Below are positions 8,006 through 17,080 of a DNA stretch of 64,000 nt, piece after piece (within the stretch, counting starts at the first letter, position 1; every line of letters begins with the position of its first letter). The notes below the pieces were generated by a model that saw nothing but the letters and a program-made list of their open reading frames with translations, was not told the DNA's origin and searched no databases. The position numbers were made by a program, and so were the translations under genes. The stretch is from DAIMZM01 sp036733985 (GTDB lineage Bacteria > Bacillota > Dehalobacteriia > UBA4068), in NCBI GenBank assembly GCA_036733985.1, contig DAIMZM010000001.1, positions 1 to 64,000 of the forward strand. The letters are read 5' to 3'.

Positions 8006-9004
8006 TTACAGCTCTGCCGGCGGGCCTGGGCATAAATGGCAAGCCACCGTATGATCCGGGAACACCTGGGTCATCGCCGGCTCCTCTACCAGGCAGCGGT
8101 CAAAGGCAAAGGGGCAGCGGGTATGGAAGCGGCAGCCCCGGGGCACATTCACCGGGCTGGGGATCTCGCCCTGGGAGGGCACTTTATCCGGCTTCACCGC
8201 AGCCTCCTCCTTCAGCACCACCGGGATGGAGCTGAGCAGCATCTTGGTATAAGGGTGCTGGGGTTTCTGGAAGAAATCCGCCGTCGGGGCCATTTCCATG
8301 ATGCGGCCCAGGTACATAATGGCGATGCGGTCGGAAATATTGCGCATCAGGCTCATATCATGGGTGATGAAAAGATAGGACATATTGAATTGCTGCCGCA
8401 GTTCCATCAGCTTGCCGATGATCTTGGCCTGGATGGAAACGTCCAGGGCCGAGGTGGGCTCATCCAGCACCATTAAGGTGGGATTGGTGGTCAGGGCCCG
8501 GGCAATGGCCACCAGCTGCTTCTCGCCGCCGCCTAAAGCCCGGGGGGATTTAAAAAAGCAATCCTGGGGCAGGTCCACGCTGTCCAGCAATTCCCGGATC
8601 CGCCCGTTGCGCTCTCCCCGGGGCACGATATGATGCACGGCCAAGGGCATGTGCAGGATCTCGCCGATGGAACGCTGGGGGTTCAGGGAGGTGCCCGGAT
8701 CCTGGAAAACGATTTGGATCTCCCGCTTTAAGTCCATGGCCCGCTGCTGAGCCGGCATGGAAATATCCCGGCCCTGGAAAGCGATGGCGCCGCTGGTGAT
8801 GCCATGCATGCCCATGACGCAGTAGGCGGTGGTGCTTTTACCGGAGCCGCTTTCCCCCACCAGGCCTACCACCTCGTTCCGGCGGATCTTGAAGCTGACG
8901 TCGTCAATGGCCTTGACGAAGCGGCCTTTTTCCTTGGTGGGAAAATACTTCTTGAGCTTTTCCACCACCAGCACATCCTGTTGCTTCTCCCTGGGCTCAG
9001 TCAT
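8006..9004 (-). CDS. Dpp/Opp-type ABC transporter ATPase (OppF/DppF-like)
   Basis: A 332-residue ATPase subunit of the peptide/nickel/opine importer class. It has Walker A GESGSGKST, Walker B VLDEPTSALD, and a C-terminal oligopeptide_HPY extension with CRFHTRCPFAFDRC, whose cysteines may hold an iron-sulfur cluster as in related proteins. The signature reads LGGGEKQ where LSGGQ is usual. ATG at 9004 is chosen over a longer upstream frame because it overlaps the previous stop by eight bases and has AGGAGG about 10 bases before it. Together with the genes at 8997-11964 and the binding protein at 12091 it forms one importer. Confidence 0.92.
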   Translation of the reverse strand: MTEPREKQQDVLVVEKLKKYFPTKEKGRFVKAIDDVSFKIRRNEVVGLVGESGSGKSTTAYCVMGMHGITSGAIAFQGRDISMPAQQRAMDLKREIQIVFQDPGTSLNPQRSIGEILHMPLAVHHIVPRGERNGRIRELLDSVDLPQDCFFKSPRALGGGEKQLVAIARALTTNPTLMVLDEPTSALDVSIQAKIIGKLMELRQQFNMSYLFITHDMSLMRNISDRIAIMYLGRIMEMAPTADFFQKPQHPYTKMLLSSIPVVLKEEAAVKPDKVPSQGEIPSPVNVPRGCRFHTRCPFAFDRCLVEEPAMTQVFPDHTVACHLCPGPPAEL

Positions 9005-10037
9005 TGGCCCCGTCCTCCTTCCTGGTTCCGTCTGCCGCGGCCCCCGGGCCCGCCCCGTCCTGCTCATAGAGGAAACAGGCCACCTGATGCTGTCCGCCCA
9101 CCTGGTAATAGGGGGGCCGCTCCTGGCTGCAGCGGGCAAAGGCATGGGGACAGCGCCCGGCAAAGCGGCAGCCGGGAGGCGGACAGGTATAGCTGGGCAA
9201 GCGCCCGGGAATACCGGTCATCACCTTGTCGCCGGTGAGCTTGGGAATGGAATTCAGCAGGCCCTGGGTATAGGGGTGCAGGGGGTTTTCGAAGATGTCC
9301 TCCGTCTCCGCTGTTTCCACAATATTGCCTGCATACATGATGCAGACCCGGTCAGCCATTTCCCTGGCTACGCCCATGGAATGGGTGATCAGGATCAGGG
9401 ACATCTTTTTCTCATCCGCCAATTCCCGGATCAGCCTTAAGACCTGATCCTGGATGGTCACATCCAGATTGGTGGTGGGCTCGTCGGCGATCATCAGCTT
9501 ACTGGCGGTGGCCAGGGCCATGGCGATGCAGACCCGCTGCCGCATGCCGCCGGATAACTGGAAAGGATAATTGTCCAGGATGCGCTCAGGATCAGGCATG
9601 GAGCAATCCTTCAAGGCCTTGATGGCCCGCTCCTGGATGGCGTTTTTATCCCGGCGATCCACAATGCCCGAATACTTGATGGTATCCCGGATCTGCCTGC
9701 CCACGGTGAACACCGGGTTCAGGGAGGCGGTGGGATCCTGGAAAATCATGGACAGCTTTTGGCTGCGCATGACGTTCAGAGCTTTGGGCTTCAGCTTCAG
9801 CACATCCTGGTTATCAAAGAGGATCTGGCCTTTGGGGATTACCGCCTGCTCCGGCAGAACCCGCAGGATCGATTTGACGGTGGTGGTTTTGCCGCAGCCG
9901 CTTTCCCCCACCAGGCTGATCTTCTCTCCCGGCCAGACCTGCAGGCTCAGGCCGTTGATCACATAGGAATAGCCGCCGTATACTTTATAGTTGATATAGA
10001 GGTCGCGGATGTCCAGCAAGGGCTTGTTCTCGTTCAT
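8997..10037 (-). CDS. Dpp/Opp-type ABC transporter ATPase (OppD/DppD-like)
   Basis: A 346-residue ATPase with Walker [10 protein letters not shown], canonical signature QLSGGMRQR, Walker [13 protein letters not shown] and the switch His in ILITHSMG. The C-terminal oligopeptide_HPY region carries [22 protein letters not shown] precedes the ATG at 10037. It starts two bases after the permease stop and overlaps the second ATPase by eight bases. It powers import of the compound bound by the protein at 12091-13761. Confidence 0.93.
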   Translation of the reverse strand: MNENKPLLDIRDLYINYKVYGGYSYVINGLSLQVWPGEKISLVGESGCGKTTTVKSILRVLPEQAVIPKGQILFDNQDVLKLKPKALNVMRSQKLSMIFQDPTASLNPVFTVGRQIRDTIKYSGIVDRRDKNAIQERAIKALKDCSMPDPERILDNYPFQLSGGMRQRVCIAMALATASKLMIADEPTTNLDVTIQDQVLRLIRELADEKKMSLILITHSMGVAREMADRVCIMYAGNIVETAETEDIFENPLHPYTQGLLNSIPKLTGDKVMTGIPGRLPSYTCPPPGCRFAGRCPHAFARCSQERPPYYQVGGQHQVACFLYEQDGAGPGAAADGTRKEDGAND

Positions 10038-10039
10038 CG

Positions 10040-10939
10040 CTATACCTCCTTTGCGCCGAGCATATCGCCGACCCCGTCGCCCAGCAGATTAAAGGCCAGG
10101 ACGATCAGCATGATGGCCAGGGCGGGGAAGACGGTGAGCCACCACATATCCGGCAGGTACTTGTAGCCGTCGGAAATCATGGTGCCCAGGGCCGGGTTGG
10201 GCGGCTGTTCGCCCAGCCCGACGAAGGAGAGGGCCGCGCCCATCAGGATGGCCACGCCCATATCCAGGGTCATTTTCGTCAGCACGGTGGAGGCGCAGTT
10301 GGGCAGCATTTCCCGAAACAGGATATGCAGCCGCCCGGCGCCGATCAGCTCGGCGGACTGGATATAATACTCGCCCCGCACCGAGGAGGCGGCGCTGTAA
10401 ACCAAGCGGGCGTACCAGGCCCACCAGGAAAAGGTGATGGCCATCATGGAATGGAACAGGGTGGGCGAAAACATCGCGCCCACAGCCAGGGCCAGCACCA
10501 GGGAGGGCAGGGAGAGGAAAATATCCACCACCCGCATGATCACAGTGGAGATGAGCCGGCCCTTCAGATAACCGGCGACCAGGCCCATGATCACGCCCAC
10601 AGGCGCGGAAATGGCGATGACGCCCAGGCCCATGATCAAAGCGCCCCGGAAAGAGAAGATGATACGGGACAGCACATCCCGGCCGTTTTGATCCGTGCCC
10701 AGCCAATAATCGGCGCAGGGGGCCTGCTTGGCCGCGGCAAAATTGGTGAAAGCGCCGGCATGCTCCGGATAGGGGGCCAGCTGCTTCTCAAAAATGGCCG
10801 CCAAAATGATCAGCAGGACCAGGATCAGGCCGACCACGGAAATCTTATTGCGGGAAAACTTATACCAATTGCGTTTCAAGCTGTCCCAGCGGGCCTGGGC
10901 CACGCTGTGGACCTGACGCGTTGCCAGTTCTTTGGCCAT
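10040..10939 (-). CDS. Dpp/Opp-type ABC transporter permease (OppC/DppC-like)
   Basis: A 299-residue membrane subunit with an N-terminal helix near residues 35-55, a periplasmic-side loop containing WLGTDQNGRDVLSR (the DppC family signature), and five further helices. The EAA-type coupling motif around SAELIGAGRLHILFREMLPN contacts the ATPase. ATG at 10939 overlaps the stop of the upstream permease gene (TGATG); a GTG one codon earlier is an alternative start. Confidence 0.92.
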   Translation of the reverse strand: MAKELATRQVHSVAQARWDSLKRNWYKFSRNKISVVGLILVLLIILAAIFEKQLAPYPEHAGAFTNFAAAKQAPCADYWLGTDQNGRDVLSRIIFSFRGALIMGLGVIAISAPVGVIMGLVAGYLKGRLISTVIMRVVDIFLSLPSLVLALAVGAMFSPTLFHSMMAITFSWWAWYARLVYSAASSVRGEYYIQSAELIGAGRLHILFREMLPNCASTVLTKMTLDMGVAILMGAALSFVGLGEQPPNPALGTMISDGYKYLPDMWWLTVFPALAIMLIVLAFNLLGDGVGDMLGAKEV

Positions 10940-11964
10940 CACTCAGCACCCCCCTGATAACGAATACGCGGATCCAGATAAGCGGCCAGCACATCCACAA
11001 GGATATTCACCAGCAAAAAGGTGATGCCGATGATCATCACCACGCCCACAATGGCGTTCAGATCCTTGGTGAGAATGGCGGTCATGCCGTATTTGGAAAT
11101 GCCCGGATAGCTGAAAATCTGCTCCACCAGGAAAGCATTGCCCAGCATGGCGGCAATATCCAGGGAAATAATGGCTACCGTGGGCGTGGCGGAAGGCCGG
11201 AGCACATAGCTCATCATCACCCGGCGCATGGGGATGCCGGAAGAGATTTCCGCCCCCACAAAATCCTTGCTCATATTTTCCAGCATGCTGGTGCGGGTAA
11301 TGCGGGCGGACTGGGCAATGCCGGCCAGGGACAGGGCCACGCTAGGCATCAGCAGATGCTTGAACGTATCCCAGGCCGCGGCGGTATTGCCGCTTAAGAG
11401 GCCGTCCAGGATAAAGAAGCCGGTGATATGGCTGGGGGCCGCCATATGGGAGGAGATCCGGCCGATGGTGGGCAAGATTTGCAGGACATAACAGAAAAGC
11501 AGCATAAAGAGAATGGCCCAGACAAAGGAGGGCGTGGCGATCCCCAGATAGGAGGTGACGCGTACCGTATTATCGATCAAACCGCCGGATCGCCGCGCCG
11601 AAAGCACGCCGAACAGGATACCGAAAAAGATTTCCAGGATGGCGGCAATAAATATCAATTCCAAGGTGGCGGGCAGGTATTCGGCAATATCCTGGGCCAC
11701 CGGGCGTTTGGTTTGGGCGGAATCCCCCAGGTCGCCGGTTAAGGCGCCCTTAAACCAGTAATAATACTGCACGGGAATGGCTTTGTTCAAATGGTTTTCT
11801 TCCCGGTACAGTTCCAGGGCCGATTCGCTGGCCGTGGTGCCCAGGGCCAGCACAGCCGGGTCCCCGGGGATGATGCGGGCCACAAAGAAAATGAGCATAG
11901 ATAGCCCCACCAGGACGAATATTGACCACAATATCCTATTGAACACATATTTTAGCGTACTCAT
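10939..11964 (-). CDS. Dpp/Opp-type ABC transporter permease (OppB/DppB-like)
   Basis: A 341-residue permease with six hydrophobic segments, the N-terminal IIPGDPAVLALG region typical of DppB, and a coupling helix near IARTSML-type sequence around residue 200. ATG at 11964 is preferred to an upstream start at 12006 because AAGGAGTG lies at 11974-11981 and the family begins with a short cytoplasmic segment followed by a helix. It is coupled to the next permease gene by an overlapping stop and start. Confidence 0.92.
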   Translation of the reverse strand: MSTLKYVFNRILWSIFVLVGLSMLIFFVARIIPGDPAVLALGTTASESALELYREENHLNKAIPVQYYYWFKGALTGDLGDSAQTKRPVAQDIAEYLPATLELIFIAAILEIFFGILFGVLSARRSGGLIDNTVRVTSYLGIATPSFVWAILFMLLFCYVLQILPTIGRISSHMAAPSHITGFFILDGLLSGNTAAAWDTFKHLLMPSVALSLAGIAQSARITRTSMLENMSKDFVGAEISSGIPMRRVMMSYVLRPSATPTVAIISLDIAAMLGNAFLVEQIFSYPGISKYGMTAILTKDLNAIVGVVMIIGITFLLVNILVDVLAAYLDPRIRYQGGAE

Positions 11965-12030
11965 GTGTTGACACACTCCTTGGCTTAAACGGCAGTTCAA
12001 ATACACGGCTGTGCAGAAGGAAAGCGGGTT

Positions 12031-12057
12031 CCCGGGGGAGGCGGAGCCTCCCCCGGG
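12031..12057 (-). other. Stem-loop between binding protein and permease genes
   Basis: An 11-bp perfect GC stem (12031-12041 with 12047-12057) with a 5-base loop and no T-run. Such hairpins after binding-protein genes usually protect the upstream mRNA and keep binding protein in excess over membrane subunits. Confidence 0.7.
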
Positions 12058-12090
12058 CCAGAAAATGAGGAGAGAGATTCAGGGTCAGGG

Positions 12091-13761
12091 CTAGTCCTTA
12101 AAGGCCATGGTGCGGAAATAGAGGGCGCGGCCCATGATGGGGGCGTTGGCGTCAGCCTCGGCTTCCGGCCAATGGAGGTAAGCGGACTGGTAGCAGCGCT
12201 GCTCCGGCCATTCCAGAACACTGATGGTGGTGCACATATCCACCAGGTCGGCCTGGATCTGCTTGTACATTTCCAAACGGGTATCCTTATCCAGCTCGCC
12301 CAAGGCAGCTTCGATAGCGGCGTCGATCTCCGGACTCTGCAGCCATTCATACTGCTGGAAAGTACCGGTAGTGGAGGAATGGTAGCGCAGGCTCAAGACC
12401 GCCCCGGCTTCGGCATAGCTGTCGCTGGGATACATGATGGTGATATGGGCGGTGGTTTCCGGCGTGGCAGCCTCAGAAATCAGGGTGGTGAAAGGCGCGG
12501 CCGTGATATTGATGGTGATGCCCAGCTGAGCGGCTGCTTCCTGCAGCAGCAGGCAGAATTTTTCCTCATCCGGCACATCGGCGGAATAGTGGATCTCAAT
12601 GGGATAATCGCCAATGTTATCGGCATACTTGGACAGGGCCAGCTCTTCCCGGGCTTTTTCCACGTCAAAGCTGTAAACCGGCACATCCGGATTATGCCCC
12701 TCATAGGAAGCGGAAACATAACCCACCGCCTGTTTGGTGCCGGGATAGATATATTCGGTGGCGGTATCGTAATCAAAGAGCCAGGACAGGGCCTTCCGGA
12801 GATGGACGTCGTCGGTGGGGGCCTTCTTGGTATTCATTTCCAGATTGGCCACGGCGCCGGTATACATATAGGTCAGGTCAACGCCTTCCAGGGCGTCCAT
12901 GGCCTGCAGGCTGTCCTGGGCCTGCCATTCGTCGGTGATCTCCAGCTCTTTGTTGGCGATCAGCGTGCGGACCGTGGCGGTATCGTTCACCGCCTGGACC
13001 GTGTAGCCTTCCGGCGCGTTCTCGCCCCAGCCCTGCCAGTAATCAGCGAATTTGGTGCAGTTAACGTATTCGGAGACATTGATATCATTGATGATATAGG
13101 GGCCGCTGCCTGCGTCATGGGTGGTGAGCCAGGCCATGCCGTAATCGCCGAATTCGCCGTAGCTGCCGTCGGCTTTATTGGCCAGCACCAGTTCCTTGTT
13201 GACAATGCCCAGGCGCACCAGGGTGGCCACAAAGGGGCCGTAAGTCTGCTTCATGTTAATCTGAACCGTCACGTCGTCAAGGGCCACCGCGTCCTGAACA
13301 TAAGCGGTCCACAAATAGGAGAAGCCTTGTCCGATGGCTAAGGCCCGGTTCATGGAGAAGGCCACGTCCTCCGCGGTGAGCAGGTTGCCGTCATGGAATT
13401 TGACGTCGTCCCGCAGATGGAAGGTATAGGCCATCCCGTCATCAGAGACTTCCCATTCCGTGGCCACATGGGGCAGAATGGTGCCGTCCACATCAGGAAA
13501 AACCAGAGCGTCGTAGACATTGAAGCACATGGACGCGTCAATAGCGGTAGAACCCACGGCAGGATCGGGGTTCAGCGGCAGGCTGGCGTTGACGCGCACG
13601 ATCTTTTCCGGATTCGGGTTGGCGGTGTCCGCCGGGGCCGGGGTTCCCGAATCAGGCTGCTGCTCCTGGCCGTCCTGGGTATTACCGCAGCCGGCCGCAA
13701 ACAGCAAGCCCAGGGTCAAAAGGAAAATCATGGTCCAAACTAGGCTGGTTCTCAACTTCAT
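12091..13761 (-). CDS. Family 5 extracellular solute-binding lipoprotein of a Dpp/Opp-type importer
   Basis: A 556-residue lipoprotein with a hydrophobic signal segment and lipobox FAAGC near residue 25, followed by an acidic, proline-rich linker. The body matches SBP_bac_5, the peptide/nickel/dipeptide class, including the YTFHLRDDVKFHDG strand near residue 115. It captures the ligand outside the membrane for the permease/ATPase genes downstream. AAGGAGGAGG precedes the ATG. Family 5 proteins bind peptides, opines, glutathione, metals and other compounds. The hydantoinase-type and DUF3830 genes just upstream suggest a cyclic amide or amino acid derivative, which is inference. Confidence 0.93.
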   Translation of the reverse strand: MKLRTSLVWTMIFLLTLGLLFAAGCGNTQDGQEQQPDSGTPAPADTANPNPEKIVRVNASLPLNPDPAVGSTAIDASMCFNVYDALVFPDVDGTILPHVATEWEVSDDGMAYTFHLRDDVKFHDGNLLTAEDVAFSMNRALAIGQGFSYLWTAYVQDAVALDDVTVQINMKQTYGPFVATLVRLGIVNKELVLANKADGSYGEFGDYGMAWLTTHDAGSGPYIINDINVSEYVNCTKFADYWQGWGENAPEGYTVQAVNDTATVRTLIANKELEITDEWQAQDSLQAMDALEGVDLTYMYTGAVANLEMNTKKAPTDDVHLRKALSWLFDYDTATEYIYPGTKQAVGYVSASYEGHNPDVPVYSFDVEKAREELALSKYADNIGDYPIEIHYSADVPDEEKFCLLLQEAAAQLGITINITAAPFTTLISEAATPETTAHITIMYPSDSYAEAGAVLSLRYHSSTTGTFQQYEWLQSPEIDAAIEAALGELDKDTRLEMYKQIQADLVDMCTTISVLEWPEQRCYQSAYLHWPEAEADANAPIMGRALYFRTMAFKD

Positions 13762-13884
13762 ATACTTCCTCCTCCTTTATACATCCTTCTTACTTATTCA
13801 CTTTTTCCAACACTATCATTATCATTCCCGCAGCCAGGCCCGGTCCTGCCGTTCTCCCAGGGCCTGAACGGGATTGACAGCAAA

Positions 13885-14328
13885 TTATTCGGCGGCGGAG
13901 ATGGTCACTTCTTCCATGCCCCGCAGCCAGATGCGCTCGCCGATCTGATCCATTTCCGCTTCCTGGGAAAAATCCACCCGGCCGATCACATTCACGCTGA
14001 GCTGGCCCTGATTGCAGACCAGGTTCTCCGGTCCGTAGAAAATGGAAATGGTTTCCGCGTCCGGGATGCCGGGCAGGTTTTGCTCATTGCCCCAATCCCG
14101 CCAATAAGTGATATCGAATTTATTGACCACGCAGCTTTTGTTTTCCCGTCCCGGGCTGGTCGGGGTGGCGATGCCGGTATAAATCTCCCTGCCGCACCAG
14201 CGGGTATGTTTCATCTGCGCGGTCAGGGGCAATATGGATTTGATGCTTGCCACAGTTTCCGGGGCCTTATCGCTATACAGCTCGCCATACAGCGCTCCGC
14301 CGCGGGCAAACTCAAACTTAATTCTCAT
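13885..14328 (-). CDS. DUF3830 family protein (cyclophilin-like fold)
   Basis: A 147-residue protein starting MRIKFEFARGG, with the KAPETVASIKSILPL segment and the C-terminal EQ/IG-IWLRG region typical of DUF3830, a family with a predicted cyclophilin-like barrel. Its biochemical role is not established. It tends to occur next to hydantoinase, amidohydrolase and ABC transporter genes, as here. The second of two adjacent ATG codons (14328) is chosen because it lies 6 bases from GGAGG; the first is only 3 bases away. Confidence 0.85.
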   Translation of the reverse strand: MRIKFEFARGGALYGELYSDKAPETVASIKSILPLTAQMKHTRWCGREIYTGIATPTSPGRENKSCVVNKFDITYWRDWGNEQNLPGIPDAETISIFYGPENLVCNQGQLSVNVIGRVDFSQEAEMDQIGERIWLRGMEEVTISAAE

Positions 14329-14366
14329 CATCTTCCTCCGAGTCGAAAAGGTTTAGGCAGCAGGGC

Positions 14367-14936
14367 TTAGTCAAAGAGCCCGTTTTCTTCGCGGTTTACA
14401 TAAATCAGCTTCACCAGCTGGCTGGTAAGATTGGCCCAGTTATGGGGCGTTTCCGACTTGATATGCAGGCTGTCGCCGGGATGCAGTTCATAGACCCGGT
14501 CTTCCACAAAAAAGGTCATGATGCCCTCCAGCACATAGCCGAACTCCTCGCCCTCATGGGAATAAACCACCACATCCTTCCGCTCCTGGCCCGGCAGCAG
14601 CGTCACATGAACCGGGATCAGCTCCCGTTCCTCCTTGGGGATATTTCCGGCCAGGCTGCGGTAAATGGTATAGGAGCCGTCCAGGCGGAAGCCGTTTTGC
14701 TCATAGCTGCGGGTGACTTCATGATGCCCGGCCCGGGGTACATCGAAAAAGACCCGGCTGTTAACGCCCATGGCCGTGGCGATCTTCTGCAGGGAAGTCA
14801 GGGAAATGGAGCAGCGCCCCCGTTCCGCCATGGAGATATAGCTCACGGAGAGGCCGGCCTTTTCACCCAGCTCCTTTAAAGTCAACTGATGCTCCAAACG
14901 GAGTTTTTTGATTTTCGCGCCTAATGCTTCGTCCAT
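14367..14936 (-). CDS. XRE-family regulator with C-terminal cupin domain (copy 1)
   Basis: A 189-residue regulator. Residues 8-62 form a Cro/C1-type helix-turn-helix (LTLKELGEKAGLSVSYISMAE) and residues 115-182 form a cupin-2 barrel (EGEEFGYVLEG, LHPGDSLHIKSETPHNWAN) that likely binds a small effector. It is a paralogue of the regulator at 19172-19744, sharing domain order, length and the GAKIKKLR/GAQIKQQR start. It stands inside the cluster between the cupin gene and the DUF3830 gene. Most likely it controls the operon in response to substrate. Confidence 0.9.
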   Translation of the reverse strand: MDEALGAKIKKLRLEHQLTLKELGEKAGLSVSYISMAERGRCSISLTSLQKIATAMGVNSRVFFDVPRAGHHEVTRSYEQNGFRLDGSYTIYRSLAGNIPKEERELIPVHVTLLPGQERKDVVVYSHEGEEFGYVLEGIMTFFVEDRVYELHPGDSLHIKSETPHNWANLTSQLVKLIYVNREENGLFD

Positions 14937-14972
14937 GTTATCCTCTCCCCTGGCCGATTGTTTTACCCCTGG

Positions 14973-15302
14973 TCAATCTTCCGGCACATCCCGCATCACG
15001 CAGATCAGGGTGCAGGGCTCGTCTAAATCATTGCGGCACCAGTGGGCGTGGCCTTTTTCAATGAAGCTGGCCTCCCCCGGGCCCATGGGCTTTTCCACGC
15101 CGTCGCAATTGCTGATAATCCGCCCGCTGATGAAATAGCAGTATTCATCCGTGTCGTGGGCTGCCGCACCCTCCGCCGGGATGCGGACGCCGGGCTGGAT
15201 GGAGACATGGCTGATCTCCAGGCCCGGGGCCTTGTACAAGAGGCGGATCTGGCAAGCCTGGCTGCCGGTTTTTTCAATCTGCCTGATATCCCGTAATTCC
15301 AT
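14973..15302 (-). CDS. Single-domain cupin protein
   Basis: A 109-residue cupin-2 barrel with the motif HDTDEYCYFISG near residues 49-60 and GHAHWCRN near residues 84-91, so likely metal ligands are two His plus Glu in motif 1 and a His in motif 2. It starts seven bases after the hyuB stop and is clearly in the same transcript. It could be an isomerase, dioxygenase-like enzyme or a ligand-binding protein acting on the ring-opened product. The exact role is unknown. Confidence 0.8.
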   Translation of the reverse strand: MELRDIRQIEKTGSQACQIRLLYKAPGLEISHVSIQPGVRIPAEGAAAHDTDEYCYFISGRIISNCDGVEKPMGPGEASFIEKGHAHWCRNDLDEPCTLICVMRDVPED

Positions 15303-15308
15303 TTCCGC

Positions 15309-17063
15309 CTACCGCCTTTCTTCCGCCTGGGCCTGGCGCAGCCGGGCTGTGGCCGCCAGGTCTATCTGCCGGTCGTCGGTGATGATCACGCCGTAAGCAT
15401 CTTTGGCCCGTTCCCGGCTGATAAAACCGTTCAGATAATCCTTGAGCACCCGTTCCGGCTCCCGTTCCAGGGGGTTGCCATACCCCCCGCCGCCGCCGGT
15501 TTTCATTTCAATGACCCAGTTCTTGCCCACCGGCACATTGTTCATTTTCAGCGCCCTGCTCACCACCTGGCCGTTCTCATCATAGATGGTGACTTCCGGT
15601 CCCTTGGCGCTTTGGCCGCCCAGCACGCCCCAGGCCGGCATCTTGGCCCGCTCGAACCACATATAAACATTGCAGCCTTCCGCCAGGGTGCGGTAAACCC
15701 GCCGCACGCCCTGGCCGCCCCGGTTCCGGCCCGCGCCCTCGCTGTCTTTGCGGATGGCGTAAGTCTCCATCAGGCAGGGCAGCAGATGCTCGCAGATCTC
15801 CACGGGGAAATTCTTGAAATCCCCGTTCTGCACATTGATCAGGCAATCCTGACCGTCGCCGTAAGCATGTCCGCCCCAGCCGCCCACCGTGGGCTCGTCA
15901 TGGGCGAACAGCTCCCCGGTTTCCTGATTGATGCCGGTGATATAGCAGACCATGGAATCGCCGTAATGGGCGCCGGCGGACATTTCCGGCTTTACCCGGG
16001 AAATGGCCTTGACGATCAAATCGATGAGCAGGCCCAGATGGGAGAAATACCAGGAGAAAGCAGCCGGCTCCTCGGCGCTGAAAACGGTTTTCGGCGGGAT
16101 CTTGAAAGTCAGGCCCTGGAAGGAGCCGCCGGTGACCGGAGCTTCCGGCAGGATCAGCATTTTATAAGCCACGCGGATGGCGGAAATGGTCTGGGCCACG
16201 CCGGTATTGGTGCTGCCCACCGCCTGGGGGCTGGAACCGGTCAGATCCACATCCAGATTGCCCTGGTCGTCCACGGTCAGGGTCATCCTGACCTTGATGG
16301 GCTGATCCACCACGCCGTCATTGTCCAGATAGCCTTCCTCCGTATAAACGCCGGCGGGGATTTGCCGCAGCACTTCCCGCTCCAGCACGGCGGTTTGCTC
16401 AAAAATCTCATAGGTGGCCTGGCGGATGGTCTCGGTGCCGAAACGCTCGATCAGGGCGCGGAGGCGTTTTTCCCCGGTTTTGCAGCCGGCGATCATGCCG
16501 TTTAAGTCGCCCCGGGCATTCCGGGGAAAGCGGCTGTTCATGCAGATGGTATCCACCACATCCTTACGCATCACCCCGGCGTCCACGATCTTCAACGGCC
16601 CGATGCGGATGCCTTCCTGGAAGATGCTGGTGGAATCCATGGGGGCCAGGGGCTCCTTGGAACCTACGTCCAGCCAATGGGCCCGGTTGGCGGCAAAGCC
16701 CACCAGCTCGTCATGATAGAAAATCGGCTGGAACACGGTCATATCGTTCAGATGGGTGCCGGAAATATAGCTGTCGTTCAAGATGAAGATATCCCCGTCC
16801 CGGAAATTCTCCTTGCCGCCGAAATAGTTGATGGCATAACGCACCGTCTCGTCCAGATTGCCCAGGAACAGGGGCACGCCGGTGCTCTGGCCCAGCACTT
16901 CCAGGTTTTCATTATAGAGGGCCACGGCGCAGTCCTTCATCTCGTAAATGATCGGCGTATAGGAGCTGCGGAAGAGGCTGTTGCACATTTCCTCGGCAGC
17001 GGAAAGGAAGGCGTTGCGGATGATCTCGGTGGTGATGGGGTTTAGTTTGCTTGTCTTAGTCAT
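15309..17063 (-). CDS. hyuB: Hydantoinase B/oxoprolinase family protein
   Basis: A 584-residue HyuB-type subunit. The N-terminus PITTEIIRNAFLSAAEEM, the segment DGDIFILNDSY, HLNDMTVF and the glycine-rich GGWGGHAYGDGQD region near residue 400 are diagnostic. With HyuA it forms an ATP-dependent ring-opening enzyme on 5-membered cyclic amides (N-methylhydantoin, 5-oxoproline, acetone-carboxylase relatives). The stop-to-start gap to hyuA is 17 bases. Substrate within the family cannot be told from sequence. Confidence 0.93.
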   Translation of the reverse strand: MTKTSKLNPITTEIIRNAFLSAAEEMCNSLFRSSYTPIIYEMKDCAVALYNENLEVLGQSTGVPLFLGNLDETVRYAINYFGGKENFRDGDIFILNDSYISGTHLNDMTVFQPIFYHDELVGFAANRAHWLDVGSKEPLAPMDSTSIFQEGIRIGPLKIVDAGVMRKDVVDTICMNSRFPRNARGDLNGMIAGCKTGEKRLRALIERFGTETIRQATYEIFEQTAVLEREVLRQIPAGVYTEEGYLDNDGVVDQPIKVRMTLTVDDQGNLDVDLTGSSPQAVGSTNTGVAQTISAIRVAYKMLILPEAPVTGGSFQGLTFKIPPKTVFSAEEPAAFSWYFSHLGLLIDLIVKAISRVKPEMSAGAHYGDSMVCYITGINQETGELFAHDEPTVGGWGGHAYGDGQDCLINVQNGDFKNFPVEICEHLLPCLMETYAIRKDSEGAGRNRGGQGVRRVYRTLAEGCNVYMWFERAKMPAWGVLGGQSAKGPEVTIYDENGQVVSRALKMNNVPVGKNWVIEMKTGGGGGYGNPLEREPERVLKDYLNGFISRERAKDAYGVIITDDRQIDLAATARLRQAQAEERR

Positions 17064-17080
17064 GGCGCTAGCCTCCTCCT

